Assembly: GCA_006176705.1 (NCBI GenBank)
Contig: QRFJ01004214.1
Coordinates: 62,001-126,000, forward strand
Length of the DNA stretch: 64,000 bases
Direction of reading: 5' to 3'
DNA from: Cocos nucifera
Taxonomy: Eukaryota > Streptophyta > Magnoliopsida > Arecales > Arecaceae
Made by a program: the position numbers and the translations under genes. Position 1 is the first letter of the stretch; each line of letters starts with the position of its first letter. The notes beneath the pieces are model-generated. The model made no database searches. It was given only the letters and a program-made list of their open reading frames with translations, and was not told the DNA's origin. Positions 1 to 11,349 of the stretch are shown here, piece after piece.

Positions 1-1217
1 CTGGTGATCATCAATTGAACTGATCTAGTTCAATTGATCTGAATGAGATTCAATTAGGTTCAAGGAAATCGTGCTAGCACTCGATTGAACCTAACGTTCT
101 TCTTTTACTATCATAAATAAGTTGTCCTGACTGAGCCAAAGGAGTTTGTGCTCAATCAGAGGCCTTCATATGGTCTGACTGGAGGTTGTCCAAGTCAGAA
201 AAGGTTGTCTTATTTTGTAAGACATTACCTGCCATTTTTGGTCACCTGCCATTTCTTGTTCTTTGACTTTGGTCAAAAGTCTACCTTTGACTGGTCAAAT
301 ACGTTGACCATTGACCACTTTGACTTTTGACCACATGTCATGCACCTATTGGAGAGCTGGTGGGGGCCTGTCCCCCTGCCAGAACCTGGCAAGGAGAAGG
401 GCGCACGCCAAGGGTGGCGTGAGCCCAAGTAGGAGGCGCCTAGGAGTCCTTGTTGGACAAGGACTCCACCTCCCTTTTTGGATTCCAATTAGAGTTCTAC
501 TAAGAATCCAACTTTGACTGGTCTTAGGCACCCTCTAAGGAGGAATCCAGGGGTCTCTATTCCAACCAATCAGATTTAGATCTGATTTCACAAAGGGTTG
601 TGATTGGTTGAGAGGAAGAGGAGTTGGATCACAAGAGGTCTATAAATAAGACCCTGCGCCCAACCTCAAAAAGCAATGCAATTCACATGCCCCAAGGCTG
701 CCTCTCCCCTCCTTCCTCCATGCCATAGTCTCTTCTCCCTCTGCTCTCCACGTCCAAAAGGTGTTTTGGACTTAGTTTGGTGCGATCAGATCAAGAGAAA
801 GGCGATCAAAAGCAAGAAGGCTGCGCTGCTGCAAAAGGACGACTGCAGATCTTCAAAAGAGTTTTGAAGATCCTCCAGATCAGATCCAGATCTGATTTTT
901 GGAGGTGTGATAGAGAAGAAGAGGATCTCCAGATCCAACCCGAGTGGATACCGGTAGAGGCCAGGCGCTTGCGTGGCTAAGATCCAGAACCTTCCGCTGC
1001 AATCAGGATCATCAACAGGGTAATAGGATTACCCAAATCAGGTAAATTAAATTTGATTTAATTTATCTTATTTTATTTTATTTATTAAAATAATAAGAAT
1101 CAGATCTAAAATATCTCAAGATCTGATTTAGATCAAAGAAAAAAATTTTTGAAATATATCTCTTGATCTAATCAGATCTGGAACGAACCTGGACCGGGAA
1201 ATCAGGATTTCCCTTCA
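1..1217 (+). repeat. E1 5' LTR, 3' portion
   Basis: It matches 8131-9343 base for base apart from scattered small indels and a few substitutions. It ends in CA at 1217, two bases before the primer site, as Copia LTRs do. It contains the promoter, the transcribed R/U5 part and the AT-rich end. The left part (U3) is outside the window. Confidence 0.95.
641..648 (+). promoter_or_regulatory. TATA box of E1 5' LTR
   Basis: TATAAATA lies in GC-richer surroundings and is repeated at 8769-8776 in the 3' LTR and at the same place in the LTRs of E2 and E4. Transcription of the genomic RNA probably starts about 30 bases downstream. This is inferred from motif and position only. Confidence 0.7.
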
Positions 1218-1219
1218 AC

Positions 1220-1231
1220 TGGTATCAGAGC
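1220..1231 (+). other. E1 primer binding site (initiator tRNA-Met)
   Basis: TGGTATCAGAGC, complementary to the 3' end of plant initiator tRNA-Met, starts two bases after the LTR. Pairing could extend two more bases (CA) before a one-base insertion interrupts it. It primes minus-strand cDNA synthesis. Confidence 0.92.
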
Positions 1232-3094
1232 CATGGTTCTAAATTGTTTAGATCTGATTTTAAATTTATTTTAATTAGAAAATAAAGTGATTTTAGATGT
1301 CACATGAGATGTGATCAGATCTGAAATCAGAAAAATTAAAATTAAATGATTTGGATCTAAGAATTATGAAGATATGCATGACTAGTTCTAGAATAGAATA
1401 GTTCTATAGAATAGTTCTTGCATGTTTTGATTTAATCTGATTAAATCATATTTTAGATCTTCTTATTTACTATTTTTTGATATTATAAGTGTTATAATAA
1501 CATCTGAAAAATAGCAAATAAAAATTATTTAATTTTAAATATCATATGAGATATGATTGATGCATGTCTAGACTAGTTGTAGAATAGTTCTACATAATTG
1601 TCTAGATTAGAATTTATTTTGATTAGATCAATTTAAATCTAATTTTTTAGATTATTATGAGATAATTTAGATCTGAAAATATGCATGATTTGATACATGA
1701 GATGTATGCAAAATATGCCTTGATTAGATCTAAATTTGTATATGAGATATATGATATAGATCTATAACTGTTTTGTAGTATTACATGTTCCTGATTAAGG
1801 CGTTCCTCTTGGCCGTCCGGTCATAAGAACGAAGAAGGGTTTAAAGGCCCTCTCTTCCCATTCGATGGGGTGTTCTTATGACGTGTAGGGGTGCTGCGTG
1901 TTCGTCCTTAATCAGAAACCCAAAACTTACTTTCTGCAAAACCCTAGATCCTGAAACCCTAGGATTTATTGTGCATATTTTGTTTATGAACCCAACTTAA
2001 TTAAGAATTAAGTTTATGGAATATTAATTAGGTCTAAAATTGAGAATTTCAGATCTAAGACATATTCATAATACTGGGTTCGGGCTTGGGTAGCTCAATT
2101 AGGTCTAAGCGGTTGATCAAACCGAATCAAGAGTTGGTTAGATGGGATCAACAATGCTTAAATTGACCAGCCTAATAGGATTAAGTCTGGGTCAAGATCG
2201 AGTCACGATCAAGCAAGACCTAATTAGGCTCAGAGGTTAGAGTCTGGATTGTAGGCTAACCCAATTGGTTCTGACTCAACAATTTGGTGTCTAAGGTAAG
2301 TTTGGCACAGACGACCGACTGGTTTTTAATTGGAAGCTACTCGACCTGAATGCGTTCTTGTATGCGAGTTAATGGCATATTCCTTCCACCGGATCTCACT
2401 TACCTGGCCATATCTGTTGACACAGTTCTGATCTGAGGTGGTCAATAATCCGAGCTAACCCATGCCACTAGGTTAGTCATAATTGTTATGACTAAGCCAA
2501 GTCTAGTTTAATGAGACCTGAATCAATTCTCCCTAAGAAAAGATTAAGTCCTGAGGTCTTCCACCATTGTAGATGTGCGGGCCCTTCCCGGGGTTGATTG
2601 TTCTCGGCTGGATACAGTGGCTCAGTTGCACCGGGAAGATGCAACCATGTCTATTAGGCATTGGATGCTATGGGCTGGAGGATGAGTTGGGCTCAATATT
2701 TTGGATACGGTGAGAGACCTCAATTAGGAACCCAGTCTATGCAAATGGTGGGTCTGACTTAACTAAGGAGTGGATCAATATTTCGGATACGGTGAGATTC
2801 ATGAATTAGAGACCAAGTTTGGGTGCACCATGATTAGAGAATCATTGAACAAGAGTTGTTCACTCATTGGCTAACCCATCACCAATAACTGTTAGGTGAG
2901 GTGATGAGTCAGTTGGTGAGACCGCACCACCCACTAGAAATCATTAATCATGGAGATTTTCGCATCTCTACAGAGGGAGTGTAGGGATCCGAGAAAATAG
3001 TGGGAGCTAATTTGTTTAAAAATAAAATCCCTAAACAAATTGGTCAAGTCAAAATTACAGTATCTAACTAGAATCTTTGACTCTCTACAGGAAA
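1232..3094 (+). other. E1 untranslated leader (about 1.86 kb)
   Basis: No long ORF. The same sequence lies between primer site and gag in E2 (21450-23296) and E3 (30383-31910) and stays recognisable throughout, unusual conservation for non-coding DNA. It holds the 1791-1915 inverted-repeat structure, a smaller stem (2584-2591 with 2631-2638), and just before gag a GAGAT/ATCTC stem around 2955-2970. Likely roles (packaging, dimerisation, translation initiation) are inferred. Confidence 0.8.
1791..1915 (+). other. E1 leader RNA structure (conserved inverted repeats)
   Basis: The outer arms CTGATTAAGG (1791-1800) and CCTTAATCAG (1906-1915) pair perfectly. The inner arms GTCATAAGAAC (1820-1830) and GTTCTTATGAC (1872-1882) also pair perfectly over 11 bases. 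Between them CCCAT and ATGGG can form a small hairpin with a TCG loop. The same structure occurs in E2 and E3 with compensatory changes, which supports a folded RNA over a DNA repeat. Confidence 0.8.
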
Positions 3095-3950
3095 ATGTCT
3101 GCGTCCAACCCATTGGCACGTATCCTAGACACACATAGACTGACTGGACCCAATTATAAAGATTGGCTCAGGAACTACAAAATTATTTTGGGTTCAGAGA
3201 AGTTAACACATGTTTTGGACCAGGACCCTCCCACCTTACCAGCTCGTCCATCCACTGAACAGAGAGCGTCTCTGGAAAAATGGATTGACGAAGATAATAA
3301 GGCCAGATACTACATGTTGGGCTCGATGTCTGATGAGCTCCAGCGCCAACATGAAGATATCGGGACTGCTCGCCAAATGTTGGCTCACCTGCAGGAGATG
3401 TTTGGTGAACAGAGTCGCGCAGCCAAATATCAAGTCACGAAATGACTTTTTAAGGCTAAGATGCGTGATGGGCAGTCAGTCCAAGATCACTGTCTGACAA
3501 TGATCAAGGACATGGAAGAGCTTGAGAAGCTCGGTGTGAAGTTGGACTTGGATCTGCAGAACGATATTATTCTGCAATCCTTGACTGATGCATATGGGCA
3601 ATTCATCATGAATTACCACATGCATAAACTTCAAAATTCCTTGGCCGAGTTAATGAATATGCTGGTTACCGCTGAGCTTTCTATGAAAGGTTCTAAAGGC
3701 TCAGTTCTTGCTATGGAACGGACTTCTTCCAAAAGAAAGTCTTATGGAAAGAAAAAGAAGTCTGTGAAAAAGCAAAAGGTGGAAGGATCAAAGAAGAAGA
3801 AGGCAGAAGCCGAAGAAGAAGGTCGATGGCAAAGGAAAGTGTTTCCATTGCAACAGCGACGGCCATTGGAAGCGGAACTGCCCTACTTACCTGGCCACCC
3901 TGAAGAACAAGAAGGAAGGTCCTTCTGGAGGTATGCTCGTTATTGAGTCT
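3095..3950 (+). pseudogene. gag: E1 gag (Copia capsid/nucleocapsid), broken
   Basis: Gag packages the element RNA into virus-like particles in the cytoplasm. The start is the ATG at 3095 (MSASNPLARILDTH), matching the start in E2 and E3. The UBN2-type Gag region follows, then a lysine-rich stretch and a CCHC zinc knuckle, CFHCNSDGHWKRNC, at 3840-3881. An in-frame TGA at 3443 replaces the CGA arginine codon present in E2. One-base insertions near 3790-3838 and at 3959-3960 move the knuckle and then the protease into other frames. Confidence 0.88.
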
Positions 3951-4374
3951 AACCTTACGGATTTCTTCTGCATCCAGTTGGGTGCTTGACTCTGGTTCTA
4001 GTGCTCATCTGTGCACTTCTATGCAGGGTCTTGAGGATAGCAGGAGGCTGAGGGATGGAGACATGATCCTACGCATCGGTAATGGAGCAAGAGTTGCTGC
4101 AGTAGCCGTGGGAACATACCCTCTTCGATTACCATCTGGTTTAGACTTAGTTTTAAAAGACTGTTATTATGTGCCTGCAGCTAGCAGGAATTTGATTTCT
4201 GTTTCATGCTTAGCACAAGAAGGTTATGTGATCACCTTCTTTAAGGACCATTGTAACATTCTTTATGAAAGAAATAAAATTGCAAATGGTTTCCTTATTA
4301 ATGGTCTTTATCAGCTACATATTGATGTACCTATTTCTAACTATCGAGCAAAACGTGAATGCCAAACGACCTAG
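3951..4374 (+). pseudogene. E1 protease (Copia aspartic protease)
   Basis: The segment SSWVLDSGSSAHLC carries the retropepsin active site D-S-G at 3988-3996. The enzyme cleaves the Gag-Pol polyprotein. The frame stays open to 4374, where a one-base insertion near 4335 diverts it to a stop. In E2 the same region is continuous with integrase, so the ancestor was one ORF. Confidence 0.85.
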
Positions 4375-5440
4375 GGATAGTCCAAACGACAGATATCTAT
4401 GGCACCTGAGATTAGGTCATATAGCAGAAGATAGGATTCAACAAATTGGAGAAAAATGGGCTATTGAGTCCATTGACTTTTGAGTCATATCCAACTTGTG
4501 AATCTTGTCTTCAAGGCAAAATGACTAAACTCCCTTTTGTTGGACATGGGGAGAGGGCCACAGATCTCCTTGCCCTAGTACATACTGATGTGTGCGGCCC
4601 ATTTGATGTGCCGGCTAGAGGCAATTTTGTCTACTTCATTACCTTTACCGATGATCTGTCTAGGTATGGGTATGTGTATCTTATGAGACACAAGTCTGAA
4701 GCCTTTTGAAAAGTTCAAAGAATTCAGACATGAAGTAGAAAAACAAACTGGAAAACCCATTAAGGTTCTTCGATCAGATCGAGGAGGTGAATACCTTAGC
4801 CGGGAATTCCTAGACTATCTTAAGGAAAATGGCATAGTCTCTCAATGGACTCCACCAGGAACACCTCAACTCAACGGGGTTTCAGAACGGAGAAATCGGA
4901 CTCTATTGGATATGGTTCGATCCATGATGAGCTTCACAGACCTCCCTGATTTTCTTTGGGGACATTCATTATTAACTTCAATCTATTCTACTGAATAGGG
5001 TTCCCTCTAAAACCGTTCCTACCACACCGTATGAGATATGGCACGGTAAGAAACCAAGTCTGAGTCATCTCAGAATTTGGGGTTGTCCGGCTCATGTCAA
5101 AAGACAACAAGCGGACAAGTTAGAGTTTAGGTCCTTTAGAGCTCGATTCATAGGATATCCTAAAGAGTCATTAGGATACTATTTCTACATTCCAGAAGAC
5201 CACAATGTGATTGTGAGTCGACATGCCATCTTTCTTGAAAAATAGTTTATTCAAGATAGCGGCATTGGAAAGCAGATTAAGCTTGATGAGAAAGTCTCAC
5301 AAGCAGAACGAGCTAAGGACCAAGTGGAACCAAATCAGGTTGAGCCAATAAGAACACTACCTCCTCCACCTCGTAGATCGGAAAGAGTTTTCCGTCCCCC
5401 TGAAAGATACTTAGGTATTATTTCAGAGGAAGTAGAGGAA
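4375..5440 (+). pseudogene. E1 integrase
   Basis: The GAG-pre-integrase zinc region (LWHLRLGH followed by CESCLQGK) precedes the catalytic core. The acidic triad can be placed at HTDVCGPF, SDRGGEY and SERRNRT. The C-terminal part runs through the VPTTPYEIW region to about 5440. Single-base insertions near 4450, 4706 and 4975 split it over several frames. It would insert the cDNA into the genome, producing 5-base target duplications. Confidence 0.87.
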
Positions 5441-5457
5441 AATGTTCCTCATAGGTA

Positions 5458-6340
5458 ATGGTGCTCATGGTGATGATCCCAAAACCTACAACGAGGCGAT
5501 ATCAGATATCGACTCCGAGAAATGGCTTAGAGGCAATGCAGTCAGAAATTGACTCGATGCACTCAAACCAAGTCTGGACCTTGGTAGATCCACCAGAAGG
5601 TATAGTACCTATTGGGTGTAAATGGATCTTCAAGAGAAAGATTGGTGCAGATGGGAATGTGGAGACATTCAAGGCTAGACTGGTGGCAAAAGGTTATAGT
5701 CAACGCGAAGGCATTGACTATCAGGATACCTTTTCCCCAGTAGCTATGCTAAAATCCATCCGCACATTGCTTGCTGTTGCAGCCTATTTCGATTATGAAA
5801 TATGGCAAATGGACGTGAAAACGGCATTCCTTAAATGGATATCTTGAGGAAGATATCTATATGGAACAGCCGCTAGGTTTCACATCCAGTGATACTGATC
5901 ACAAGGTTTGCAAGCTGCAAAGGTCCATATATGGACTTAAGCAAGCATCTCGGAGCTGGAACACTCGTTTCAATGATGTGATCAAAAAGTTTGGTTTCAT
6001 CAAAAATGAAGAGGAACCATGTGTTTTCAAAAGGGTCAGTGGGAGCGCTGTTGTCTTCCTCGTATTGTACGTGGATGACATCCTCCTTATTGGGAATGAT
6101 ATTCCCATGTTGACATCAGTCAAGATGTGGTTGTCCAAGGAATTCTCCATGAAAGACCTAGGTGAAGCATCCTTTATTCTAGGAATTAAGGTCTATAGGG
6201 ATAGACCGAATAGGATGCTAGGACTTTCACAGAAGATGTACATAGAGGAAGTACTAAAGAGGTTTAGTATGGAAAACTCTAAGAGGGGATTAATACCCTT
6301 CAGACATGGTATTCATCTTTCCAAGAAGATGTGCCCCTAG
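5458..6340 (+). pseudogene. E1 reverse transcriptase
   Basis: Copia RT (RVT_2) motifs are clear: GCKWIFKRK, the MDVKTAFL block, SIYGLKQASR and the catalytic YVDD at 6068-6079. The segment is split at about 5830 and at 6334-6337, in both cases by one extra base in a short homopolymer (CC for C, CCCC for CCC). All catalytic residues I can place are present. Confidence 0.9.
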
Positions 6341-7052
6341 CACACCTGAGGAAATAGAACGCATGAGCAAGATCCCTTATGCTTCTGCAATAGGGAGCCT
6401 CATGTATGCCATGCTATGTACACGACCTGATATAGCCCATGCTGTGAGTGTCACAAGCAGATATCAGTCAAATCCAGGTGAAGAACACTGGACTTCTGTG
6501 AAATGTATCCTTAAGTACTTGAGAAGAACTAAGGATATGATGTTGGTCTTTGGTAATGGAGAACTCCAAGTCCAGGGATACACAGACTCGGATTTCATGT
6601 CCGATATAGATGATCGAAAGTCGACATCTGGAAGTCTGTTTGTGTGCAATGGTGGAGCTGTCAGCTGGAAGAGTTCCAAGCAAACTGTGATAGCAGATTC
6701 CACCATGGAAGCAGAATATATCGCTGCATCAGAGGCTGCAAAGGAAGCATTCTGGTACAAGAAGTTTGCTGCAGAAATTGGAGTAATGCCATCAGATGCC
6801 ATTCCTCTATACTGCGACAACAATGGCGCCATAGCCCTTGCTAAGGAGCCGAGGTCTCACCAGAAATCCAAGCACATTGAGCGGCGATACCACCTCATCC
6901 GCGATTACCTTCGAGAAAGGGTTACGTTCGAGGTCAAGAGAGTCAACTCCGCAGATAATGTGGCAGACCCACTTACAAAGCCGTTGGGCCAGCAGAAGAT
7001 CGAAGCCCACCTTGAGAAGATGGGACTTAGACTTGTAGCCAATTGGCTTTAG
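6341..7052 (+). pseudogene. E1 RNase H and end of polyprotein
   Basis: The end of Pol reads GYTDSDFMSD, STMEAEYIAAS and LYCDNNGAIAL, giving the D-E-D RNase H residues, then DPLTKPLGQQK and a TAG stop at 7050-7052. It degrades the RNA strand during reverse transcription. This stretch has an uninterrupted frame (6306-7052) and is the best preserved part of E1. Confidence 0.9.
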
Positions 7053-7066
7053 GACAAGTGGGAGAT
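7051..7066 (+). other. E1 polypurine tract
   Basis: The sequence aggacaagtgggagat abuts the 3' LTR. It primes plus-strand synthesis. Near-identical tracts precede the 3' LTRs of E2, E3 and E4. Confidence 0.88.
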
Positions 7067-9343
7067 TGTTAGATATATGTGCCCTAGAAGCCAGAATTGG
7101 CTGACACTTGTAATACACTTCTAGGGGCAAAATTATAATTTTGACTATAATCAATAAAATGGGTTATTTTCTATCACATATGTGTATTTAGTGTCTGTGA
7201 TACATCCTTTGAGTTAATGGTAATGATAATTCATATTTTCAAGAGTTGAAAATTTAAGACATGAATAATCATTATTAACTCATAAAATGCTCCCGACCAT
7301 AGGATCATCACGAGGATGGTGATTGATCCGGAAGGTTGGTGTACAATCGCTTCTCTTTAGTAGATGAGTCTTGAGTCTACGGTGTGGAGACACCGGAGCG
7401 AGAGTACAGGTACTCGTTAGAGAACGAGGGCACTGAGCGTGACCACCTCGAGTAGTCATTAGGGAAGTCTACCTTCTCGTCAATGACTGACTCGATGCTG
7501 CAGTAGTGTGTCTGGTTCTTTGACCTGAGGATGCATCGGCAGTTCACCTTGAGGGTGTTATAGTTTGACTACACCATTACTCGGTCTCCTAGCCATATGG
7601 AACCCTGAGGTGTATGTTGGCTATAGCATGTTCATTGTAGGAACTGGATTGCATCAAGATGGAATCTATCTACCTCGGTGGTAGAGGAGCAGCCCTATGA
7701 TGATCATGAGAATCAAGTCCAGAAGCCCATGGCCATGGCAGAGTGAAATAATAGAAAGAGTTTCTATTTAGATTTTCACATTGGACTCGAATCGAATGAT
7801 TACATCATATGACAGAGACTAGGGTTTGACGAGTTCACCTTAACCCTAATCTGATCGGGGCTCAAGATAGAAGAACTTAATCACACAGGTAGCTGCACCA
7901 AGAGGTTCGCATTCAGCTCTGATGGGTTGCCACCATATACTGCTAGGTGTCACTGGTGGATTTTGGGAGCAATTAGAATGATTTAGATGATCGATCATTC
8001 TAGCTGTTCGAATCAGAAGAGTTCTGATCCATCGAAAGGAGTTTCGATGATGTCGATGATAGAGATCATGACATATCCCATTACCATACAGAACTGAACC
8101 TAACTGGGTCACACAAACAAGGGTTTGAATCTGGTGATCATCAATTGAACTGATCTAGTTCAATTGATCTGAATGAGATTCAATTAGGTTCAAGGAAATC
8201 GTGCTAGCACTCGATTGAACCTAACGTTCTTCTTTTACTATCATAAATAAGTTGTCCTGACTGAGCCAAAGGAGTTTGTGCTCAATCAGAGGCCTTCATA
8301 TGGTCTGACTGGAGGTTGTCCAAGTCAGAAAAGGTTGTCTTATTTTGTAAGACATTACCTGCCATTTTTGGTCACCTGCCATTTCTTGTTCTTTGACTTT
8401 GGTCAAAAGTCTACCTTTGACTGGTCAAACGTTGACCATTGACACTTTGACTTTTGACCACATGTCATGCACCTATTGGAGAGCTGGTGGGGGCCTGTCC
8501 CCCTGCCAGAACCTGGCAAGGAGAAGGGCGCACGCCAAGGGTGGCGTGTGCCCAAGTTGGAGGCGCCTAGGAGTCCTTGTTGGACAAGGACTCCATCTCC
8601 CTTTTTGGATTCCAATTAGAGTTCTACTAAGAATCCAACTTTGACTGGTCTTAGGCGCCCTCTAAGGAGGAATCCAGGGGACTCTATTCCCACCAATCAG
8701 ATTTAGATCTGATTTCACAAAGGGTTGTGATTGGTTGGGAAGGAAGAGGAGTTGGATCACAAGAGGTCTATAAATAAGACCCTGCGCCCAACTCAAAAAG
8801 CAATGCAATTCCCATGCCCCAAGGCTGCCTCTCCCCTCCTTCTCCATGCCATAGTCTCTTCTCCCTCTTGCTCTCCACGTCCAAAAGGTGTTTTGGACTT
8901 AGTTGGTGCGATTCAGATCAAGAGAAAGGCGATCAAAAGCAAGAAGGCTGCGCTGCTGCAAAAGGACGACTGCAGATCTTCAAAAGAGTTTTGAAGATCC
9001 TCCAGATCAGATCCAGATCTGATTTTTGGAGGTGTGATAGAGAAGAAGAGGATCTCCAGATCCAACCCGAGTGGATACCGGTAGAGGCCAGGCGCTTGCG
9101 TGGCTAAGATCCAGAACCTTCCGCTGCAATCAGGATCATCTACAGGGTAATAGGATTACCCAAATCAGGTAAATTAAATTTGATTTAATTTATCTTATTT
9201 TATTTTATTTATTAAAATAATAAGAATCAGATCTGAAAATATATCAAGATCTGATTGAGATCAAGAGAAAATTTTTGAAATATATCTCTTGATCTAATCA
9301 GATCTGGAACGAACCTGGACCGGGAAATCAGGATTTCCCTTCA
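7067..9343 (+). repeat. E1 3' LTR, complete (2,277 bp)
   Basis: It starts TGTTAGATATATG and ends CA. Base 8131 onward equals the start of the window. An imperfect palindrome (7302-7311 with 7319-7329) and the motif GCACTGAGCGTGACCA near 7431 lie in U3, and a TATA box is at 8769-8776. Short ORFs within it (for example 7846-8112 minus) are not supported as genes. Confidence 0.95.
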
Positions 9344-10160
9344 GTTATGCTTGGCCCATTGGCTCATTTGCCATTAATGAGTTAGACAAAACTCCAACAA
9401 TTGGTTTAGGCTTAGTTAGAACACCTAGCTTCAAGCTGAGTGTATAGTTATGGGCAAAGAGTGTATACAAAGTTTCTTACATTGTCCATTTTTTGATGTG
9501 AACATCATTGCTTACTTAGACAATGAGATCCGATTACTTAGTGGAAGACAAATCTTTAGAATTTGCTCTTCTTTCTTTTTTCTCTTTTTTTTTGAATATA
9601 TTATAGGCATCAGGACATCCCATTTATACCTATAAAAGATAGACTCCCCTTTGAATATTAATATCGGAGTGATTAAAAGGGTCTAGAAATCAATTCTTAT
9701 TCTATACTTAACCATCTATTGGGTTTTTTTAATGTGCAATCCCTTAGCACTTTATAGTTTATCTAAATTATCCATCAATTGCTACTGAGATGCCTAATTC
9801 CTCTCAATTCTAAAGCACGGTAGGTTTATAGACACATCTTTTCAAGTTCTATGTTTTTATTCTCCACCCCCCAACTTAATTGACATTGTCTTCAATGGAG
9901 TGGAAAGGACAAGAGTGTAAAAAAGAAAGTAAATAGGAGTTGAAGAAAAGAATACACCTAGTGATAATGTGCTCCAGGTTGAAGGTGATCTGGTGTGATG
10001 TTGGCTTGAAAGTCTGAAGCCTGAAGCTGGGTACCTCTATTTATTTAATAAAAAATATAAATATAAATTATAATTTAAAAAAATTAGGTTGCCTTTCAAT
10101 AAGCGCTAAGTTTAACGTCTTCAACCAGATGTCTTAACCTTACCGAGGTTAATATAATAT
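9344..10160 (-). other. Athila 3' untranslated region (partial)
   Basis: No coding segment is visible on either strand. On the minus strand a G-rich tract (complement of 9864-9872) follows the end of pol, as is typical just after Athila pol genes. T-rich runs occur at 9567-9595 and 9721-9730. Confidence 0.6.
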
Positions 10161-11345
10161 CATAGCCTCCTCTATTTCTTCAATGGCTAACTCTAAGAAT
10201 GGTTTTATTCTTTGATCGTTCACTTTGATGGTGGTACCATTTTTTGGGTTTTCAATTTCCATGGCCCCATGAGGAAAAATTTTCTTGACTGCATATGGCC
10301 CAGTCCATTTTGATCTTAATTTTTCTAGAAAGAGGTAAAGCCTAGAATTATATAGAAGAACTTTTTGTTTAGGTTTAAAAGATTTTCTAATAATAGCTTG
10401 GTCATGGAATGCCTTAGTTTTTTTCTTATATATTTTAGCATTCTCGTAGGCTTTATTCCAAATTCCTTCAAGTTCATTTATCTATAATTTTCTTTGCTCT
10501 CTAGCTACATCCAAATTCATGTTTAATTTCTTGATTGCCCACATCGCCCTATGTTTGTGTTCTATAGGCAAGTGACATGCCTTGCTAAACACAATCCTAA
10601 ATGATGACATACCTAAATTGGTCTTGTAAGCTGTAAGGTATACCCAAAGTGCATCCACTAGCTTTAATGAACAGTTCTTTTTATTTGTGCTCACCATCTT
10701 TTCTAGGATTTGTTTGTTTTGTCGATTTGATACCTCAACTTGTCCACTAGTTTAAGGGTGATAAGGTGTGGCTAATTTATGGGTAATATGGTACTTCTTC
10801 ATCAGTGATGCAAAGGCTCAATTATAGAAGTGTGTTTCATGATCACTGATGATAGCTCTTAGAATACCAAAATGGGAGAGAATATGTTTCTTAAGAAATT
10901 TGACAACAGTCTTGCTATCATTGGATCAACATGGCACTACCTCTACCCACTTGGACATGTAATCCATGGCTACTAGAATATATTCATTTTCAAAAGATTT
11001 TGGGAATGGTCCCATGAAATCGATTCCCTATACATCAAAAATTTTTATAATTAAAATCAAATTCATTGGCATCGTATCTCTCTTTATGATCTGGCCTACT
11101 TGTTGGCACCTAACGCAACTCTTGCAGTAGTAATAAGCATCTCTAAACAAGTTAGGCCAATAAAATCTGCTTTGGAGCACCTTGGTGACTGTCTTTTTGG
11201 CTCCAAAATGACCACCACATGTTTGGTCATGATAGACTGATAGAATACTTCTAATCTCATGGTCTGGGATACATCTTCTAATGATTTGGTCAGGATATTG
11301 TTTAAATAAGTAAGGGTCATCCCAAATGAAGTACTTCACTTGAGA
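10161..11345 (-). pseudogene. Athila integrase
   Basis: The zinc-binding part (HDQTCGGHFGAKKT, then CKSCVRCQQ) occupies 11339-11090. Translating onward on the minus strand with one shift gives IDFMGPFPKSF, ISDHETHF and GQVEVSNRQ, which hold the D-D-E residues, then DALWVYLTAYKTNLGMS and KACHLPIEHKHRAMW (10697-10482). A C-terminal part (EKLRSKWTGPYAVKK) runs to about 10200. In-frame stops and at least one frameshift interrupt it. Confidence 0.85.
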
Positions 11346-11349
11346 AAAG

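Larger units (their letters stand above)
1..9343 (+). mobile_element. E1: Ty1/Copia LTR retrotransposon, 5' end cut by window
   Basis: Order seen: partial 5' LTR (1-1217), tRNA-Met primer site, long leader, gag, protease, integrase, RT, RNase H, polypurine tract, full 3' LTR (7067-9343). INT before RT defines Copia. Window base 1 matches base 8131 of the 3' LTR, so about 1,064 bases of the 5' LTR are off-window. The 5-base target duplication should be GTTAT (9344-9348), but its left copy is not visible. E1 lies inside the minus-strand Athila-type element that continues at 9344. The two LTR copies are nearly identical by eye, making E1 the youngest element here. Confidence 0.93.

Noticed and set aside
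1220..1231. tRNA-like sequences at this and the other primer sites
   Set aside because: They are 12-18 base complements of tRNA-Met 3' ends next to LTRs, not tRNA genes; no cloverleaf can be formed around them.
1791..1915. microRNA precursor
   Set aside because: The stem is broken by internal loops and a branched centre, and it lies in a retrotransposon leader; no small-RNA evidence is available.
3210..3497. Second-frame ORF over gag
   Set aside because: A shadow of the Gag frame; the main frame matches Copia Gag and E2.
6464..6832. Minus-strand ORFs over RNase H in E1 (and 26656-26994 in E2)
   Set aside because: Antisense shadows of a conserved coding frame. The same shape appears in each copy because the sense strand is conserved.
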